Origin: Clostridia bacterium
GTDB lineage: Bacteria > Bacillota > Clostridia > Oscillospirales > Acutalibacteraceae
DNA length: 64,000 nucleotides
Reading direction: 5' to 3'
Assembly (NCBI GenBank): GCA_017516965.1
Contig: JAFXAP010000016.1
Span: 58,569-122,568 of the forward strand
Shown here piece after piece: positions 61,095 to 64,000 of this stretch; position 1 is the stretch's first letter, and every line of letters starts with the position of its first letter. The position numbers and the translations under genes were made by a program. Under the pieces are notes generated by a model. The model saw only the letters and a list, made by a program, of their open reading frames with translations, did not search any database and was not told the origin of the DNA.

Positions 61095-62657
61095 ATGGCA
61101 AACATTATTCCACGTCCTGCGTTTTTTAAAAATGTTGACGGAAAGGTCTGGTTTTCTAAAAAAACAGCAATTTACGGTGAGTTTTGCGAAGTAGCAGAGC
61201 TTTTTGACCACCTTATACCCGAGGCGGTTGATGCAGAGGAAAACTCACTCACCTTTATTGTTGACAAAGACATAGCCTGTGAGGGTTATAAAATTGTTTG
61301 TAACAACGGTGATATTAACGTTTTTTGCGCCGATAAAGCAGGCGCGCTTTACGGTTTTATGACACTTGTTCAATTGGCAGCAGAAGGCGAAAGCTTTGAC
61401 GCTGTTGTTATAAATGATGCTCCAAAATACACTTGGCGCGGTTTTATGCTTGACTGTAGCCGTCATTTCTGGTCTATGGACAAATTAAAGCAAATACTCG
61501 ATTATATGGCAAGTATTAAAATGAATGTTTTTCATTGGCATCTGGCCGATGACCAGGGTTGGAGAATCGAAATAAAAAAATACCCGCTTCTTACCGAAAA
61601 GGGCGCTATAAGAAAGGGTACTCCATACTCGGTTGCTCATATGCGTGATAAGGAATCTACATACAACGAAGGTGAATACGGTCGAGGTCTTTTTTATTCT
61701 CAAGAAGATGCTCGCGAAATTGTAGCCTATGCCGCTAAGCGCAACATTATGGTGGTGCCCGAAATTGACGTGCCCGGTCACGCAACCGCCGCGATTGCCT
61801 GCTACCCCGAAATTTCTTGTGACAATAGAATTATAGACGTTGAACCGCACTTTGGTATTTTTAAAAATAACCTTTGCTGTTCTAAACCCCAGTCTTACGA
61901 GTTTATAAAAACAGTTATTGACGAGCTTTGTGAAATCTTCCCCGCGCCCTATTTTCACATTGGCGGCGACGAGGTTGAATCAGAGCAGTGGGACAACTGC
62001 CCCTCTTGTCAGGCGCTTATGAAAAAAGAAGGGCTTCGTGACCACGTAGAACTCCACGGATATTTTAACAATATTCTTGTTGAGCATCTCAAATCCAAGG
62101 GTCGCCAGACTATCGGTTGGAACGAAATTATCAGCGACAAAATGGACCAAACTGCTATTCCTCAGGTGTGGACTACCCGCGGCGCTGAAAAGGCTGTTGA
62201 ATGGTCAAAAACTAAAGGTCCTGTAATTCTTACGCAGTACAATTATTTTTATTCCGATATGGCTTTTTCGCTTATTCCGCTTTCAAAAACATATAACTAC
62301 AGCCCCTATTTTGAAGGCTTTGAAGACGCGAACATTTTGGGTGTTGAAATGCCACAGTGGTGTGAATATATACCACATGATAAAAAGTTTGATTTTCAGA
62401 CCTTTGTTCGTTTGCTTGCGGTGAGCGAGGTTGGTTGGACCGACGTCAAAAACAAACATTACGAGGATTTTGAAACCCGAGTTGAAAAAATGCGTCCTTA
62501 CTTTAAAAGCATTGGCATCAACCTGGCTCCCAAACGCATTTATTGCGGCAATACCTTTATGGGCGCCGACAATATGACCGAAGAAAAGCGCAAGGAAAAG
62601 GGCAGATTTTTGTGGTCGAGAAACCCATATTACGAGCTTGAACTTTTAGATTATTAA
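61095..62657 (+). CDS. Beta-N-acetylhexosaminidase, GH20 family (intracellular)
   Basis: 520 residues. The N-terminal GH20b domain (about 1-115) precedes the GH20 barrel: WRGFMLDCSRHFWSMDKLK, KMNVFHWHLADDQGWRIEIK and FHIGGDEVESEQW, where DE is the catalytic Asp-Glu pair. No signal peptide, so it probably acts in the cytoplasm on imported chitobiose or peptidoglycan/mucin fragments. GGAGG precedes the ATG. No transporter for its substrate is adjacent. The last ~90 residues are unusual and not readily assigned. Confidence 0.93.
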   Translation: MANIIPRPAFFKNVDGKVWFSKKTAIYGEFCEVAELFDHLIPEAVDAEENSLTFIVDKDIACEGYKIVCNNGDINVFCADKAGALYGFMTLVQLAAEGESFDAVVINDAPKYTWRGFMLDCSRHFWSMDKLKQILDYMASIKMNVFHWHLADDQGWRIEIKKYPLLTEKGAIRKGTPYSVAHMRDKESTYNEGEYGRGLFYSQEDAREIVAYAAKRNIMVVPEIDVPGHATAAIACYPEISCDNRIIDVEPHFGIFKNNLCCSKPQSYEFIKTVIDELCEIFPAPYFHIGGDEVESEQWDNCPSCQALMKKEGLRDHVELHGYFNNILVEHLKSKGRQTIGWNEIISDKMDQTAIPQVWTTRGAEKAVEWSKTKGPVILTQYNYFYSDMAFSLIPLSKTYNYSPYFEGFEDANILGVEMPQWCEYIPHDKKFDFQTFVRLLAVSEVGWTDVKNKHYEDFETRVEKMRPYFKSIGINLAPKRIYCGNTFMGADNMTEEKRKEKGRFLWSRNPYYELELLDY

Positions 62658-62714
62658 AATTCGAGCGGGTGTGGGCATCCGCCCCTGCGACATTAAATTT
62701 GTTTTTTATACAAC

Positions 62715-62746
62715 AAAACGGTTACCGAAAAATCGGTAACCGTTTT
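62715..62746. terminator. Bidirectional terminator between GH20 and thiT
   Basis: AAAACGGTTACCGA (62715-62728) pairs with TCGGTAACCGTTTT (62733-62746), 14-bp perfect stem. Confidence 0.92.
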
Positions 62747-62750
62747 AATT

Positions 62751-63320
62751 TTATATTTTTAACATTTTTTGTATTGCTTTTGTCTTAACAAGAAAGGCTG
62801 TGCCTACACAGGTAAGTATGATTTCGGGCAACATATATCCACCGTTATAGCAAAGCGAATAGAGCCATATGTTATTCCAATCATCAGGCATCCATATATC
62901 AAAAATATAAACGCCCGTAGCGAAATGACACAAAAATCTTAAAACAGTAGCGATCGCAACACCCAAAACAATACCCCAAATGCCTTTTTTAGCAAAAATG
63001 CCACTTATTCCAAGCACGGTATAGGCAATTATGTAGTCAAGTAAAAATGTTGCTGCTACAGCGCCTGCAGAAAGCCCCCAGCTCATAACCTCGCCCATAC
63101 TGATAAAAAGCTGTATCAGTGAGTAGGCAAATGCCGCGCCAAAGCCCCATTTTAACCCCAACATACAAGACAAAAATGCCACCGGCACCATAGAAAGCAC
63201 GGTAACTCCGCCGCCAAGAGGTGGCTCGTATGGCTTGATAAAGCTTAGCACTGTGCCTAACGCTATCATTACGCCGCAAAGCGCAATTTTTTTGATGTTT
63301 AATTTTTTTTGATTTTCCAT
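62751..63320 (-). CDS. thiT: ThiT-type thiamine transporter (ECF S component)
   Basis: 189 residues from the ATG at 63320 with AAAGGA upstream. Six TM segments are visible. ALCGVMIALGTVLSFIK, VAFLSCMLGLKWGFGAA and CYNGGYMLPEIILTC match the ThiT/YuaJ family of thiamine S components. It binds thiamine and works with the shared ECF module encoded elsewhere. A TPP riboswitch directly upstream supports thiamine specificity. Confidence 0.94.
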   Translation of the reverse strand: MENQKKLNIKKIALCGVMIALGTVLSFIKPYEPPLGGGVTVLSMVPVAFLSCMLGLKWGFGAAFAYSLIQLFISMGEVMSWGLSAGAVAATFLLDYIIAYTVLGISGIFAKKGIWGIVLGVAIATVLRFLCHFATGVYIFDIWMPDDWNNIWLYSLCYNGGYMLPEIILTCVGTAFLVKTKAIQKMLKI

Positions 63321-63364
63321 AAAATTTTTCCTTTCGTTCACTGACGAAAATAAAAAGCAAAAAA

Positions 63365-63500
63365 CCGCATTACCCTCAGGTAATGCGGCTATAGGTGTTT
63401 TTTATTCTCCTACGGCGGCATTATCCGCATCAGGTTATAGGTCGGAACCATAGCGACTGCGTCGCGGGTCCCCTCTCAGCCGAAGTTTCATTCAGCTCCC
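63365..63500 (-). promoter_or_regulatory. TPP riboswitch with terminator, upstream of thiT
   Basis: On the minus strand the aptamer (63500-63404) carries GGGAGC, CTGAGAGGGG, ACCTGATGCGGATAATGCC and GCGTAGGAGAA-like GCCGTAGGAGAAT, the THI-element signatures. A terminator follows at 63388-63365 (CCGCATTACC / GGTAATGCGG, loop CTGA-like) with a T-run. ATGCGG in the aptamer can also pair with CCGCAT of the terminator, giving an antiterminator; TPP binding should turn thiT off. Confidence 0.95.
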
Positions 63501-63761
63501 TTTTTGTTAAATTTTTACTTTGTAACGTTACGAGTATGTTATACAACAAAAAGTTTATTTTGTCAAGTTTTTTTATAAAAACCGAACGAGACACAGGTCG
63601 TTCCTTACGAATTTTCAAATTTTACGGACCGCCAAGGATGTCGGTCCCTACGGTTTATAATTTATTTTGGCTGTCGAATTTTCCGTTTTTTATTTTCAAC
63701 TTTCAATTAAAAAAACACTCCCCTTTCGGAGAGTGTTTTTTTGCAAGTTACTTACGTAACA
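63501..63761. other. Non-coding interval between the TPP leader and the fibronectin-III gene
   Basis: Holds TATGTTATA/TTTGTCAA promoter-like bases (63533-63565) for the riboswitch transcript, a GGACCG...CGGTCC inverted repeat near 63628-63650, the block TTTTCAACTTTCAATTAAAA (63694-63713) shared with 57134-57153, and a terminator at 63711-63740. No ORF seen. Confidence 0.55.
63711..63740 (-). terminator. Terminator of the fibronectin-III-like gene
   Basis: AAAAACACTC (63711-63720) pairs with GAGTGTTTTT (63731-63740) around CCCTTTCGGA. The minus strand continues into TTTTT; it lies 22 bases after the stop codon. Confidence 0.85.
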
Positions 63762-64000
63762 TTATTTTGTTTTTACATATTTGTAAGTTGACCAACCTGA
63801 GTAGTATTTCTTACCACTTACAGTCTTATAGGTTCTTACTCTTACATAGTATGTCTTCTTAGCGCTGAGGCTCTTGAGTGTATACTTAGTTGTCTTGTAG
63901 CTTGAAATTGTCTTTGTCTTAGCGCTTGTAAACTTCTTGCTTGTAGAGTACTGAATCTGGTAACCTGTTACCTGTGTTGATTTCTTTGTAATGTTTACTG
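63762..64000 (-). CDS. C-terminus of a fibronectin type III-like surface protein (partial)
   Basis: 79 residues end at TAA 63764-63762. The pattern GYQIQYSTSKKFTSA, KYTLKSLSAKKTYYVRVRTY and YYSGWSTYKYVKTK is the last strands of an FN3-type domain common at the end of Clostridia secreted proteins. Lys is mostly AAG and Thr mostly ACA, unlike neighbours, a sign of strong expression or different origin. The N-terminus and any catalytic domain lie outside the window. Confidence 0.85.
   Translation of the reverse strand, partial: VNITKKSTQVTGYQIQYSTSKKFTSAKTKTISSYKTTKYTLKSLSAKKTYYVRVRTYKTVSGKKYYSGWSTYKYVKTK

Noticed and set aside
1-64000. A phage, transposon, toxin-antitoxin or defence island
   Set aside because: All larger frames match housekeeping, sporulation, envelope or redox families; no integrase, transposase, nuclease-helicase or toxin pair seen.

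Overview
The window looks like a low-to-mid-GC, anaerobic, endospore-forming Clostridia chromosome, probably a gut Oscillospirales/Ruminococcaceae-type bacterium. This is inferred from SpoIIE and SleB, two glycyl-radical enzyme systems (PflB/PflA and NrdD/NrdG), Rex, rubrerythrin and ferritin, a sodium-pumping decarboxylase, and the mnmE-mnmG-rsmG-noc gene order that in Firmicutes lies near the replication origin. No phage, transposase, plasmid or CRISPR array is visible; almost everything is dense core-genome operons.

Layout. 1-3.3 kb (minus): end of a cell-surface polymer operon (cytidylyltransferase, D-2-hydroxyacid dehydrogenase, and a LicD protein fused to a degenerate SDR domain). 3.7 kb: tRNA-Leu(CAG). 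3.9-7.0 kb: pflB-pflA behind a strong promoter and a ZTP (pfl-motif) riboswitch with an overlapping terminator. 7.0-10.3 kb: SleB-type hydrolase and spoIIE, the latter behind a Spo0A-type promoter with a 21-bp spacer. 10.4-18.6 kb: redox and oxygen defence block: PepSY proteins, ferritin, a rubrerythrin remnant, intact reverse rubrerythrin, a PerR/Fur regulator with a perfect palindromic operator, Rex, thioredoxin reductase, and NrdD with a fused glutaredoxin-like tail behind paired NrdR boxes, plus NrdG. 18.7-27.4 kb: MFS transporter, PgeF, a CpsB/CpsC/CpsD phosphotyrosine system, a D-Ala-D-Ala carboxypeptidase, TPM/LemA pair, aminotransferase and Lrp-type regulator. 27.6-32.5 kb (plus): mnmE-mnmG-rsmG-noc. 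32.7-39.3 kb: a second surface-glycan locus (DUF2304, GT2, GT4, DUF2142-like, flippase, divergent LicD). 39.3-54.3 kb (minus): plsC, a small Cys-rich protein, LCP ligase, then a long housekeeping run rsmI-trmN6-cysS-cysE-pgsA-rimO-recX-recA-prmC-DUF1385 fed by a two-component system and a lipoprotein. 54.5-57 kb (plus): TIGR03960-type radical SAM protein and its DUF2344 partner. 57.2-60.8 kb (minus): Na+-pumping oxaloacetate decarboxylase-type complex as four separate subunits. 61.1-62.7 kb: cytoplasmic GH20 hexosaminidase. 62.8-63.5 kb: thiT under a TPP riboswitch. 63.8-64 kb: C-terminus of a fibronectin-III-like surface protein.

How the genes work together. The central theme is anaerobic redox metabolism under regulatory control readable in the DNA: purine/one-carbon status (ZTP) gates pyruvate formate-lyase, NAD(H) status (Rex) and peroxide/metal status (PerR) sit beside the defence enzymes, and NrdR boxes control anaerobic deoxynucleotide synthesis. 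The second theme is the envelope: two LicD loci, a Wzx-like flippase, an LCP ligase and a BY-kinase module imply a decorated secreted glycopolymer. The least explained items are the SDR-LicD fusion with its unusual partners, the NrdD-glutaredoxin fusion, a Shine-Dalgarno-masking hairpin, a MITE-like element filling a gap exactly between two stop codons, and a hairpin between the decarboxylase beta and alpha genes that pairs perfectly only as plus-strand RNA. All functional names come from reading the sequences; no database search was run.
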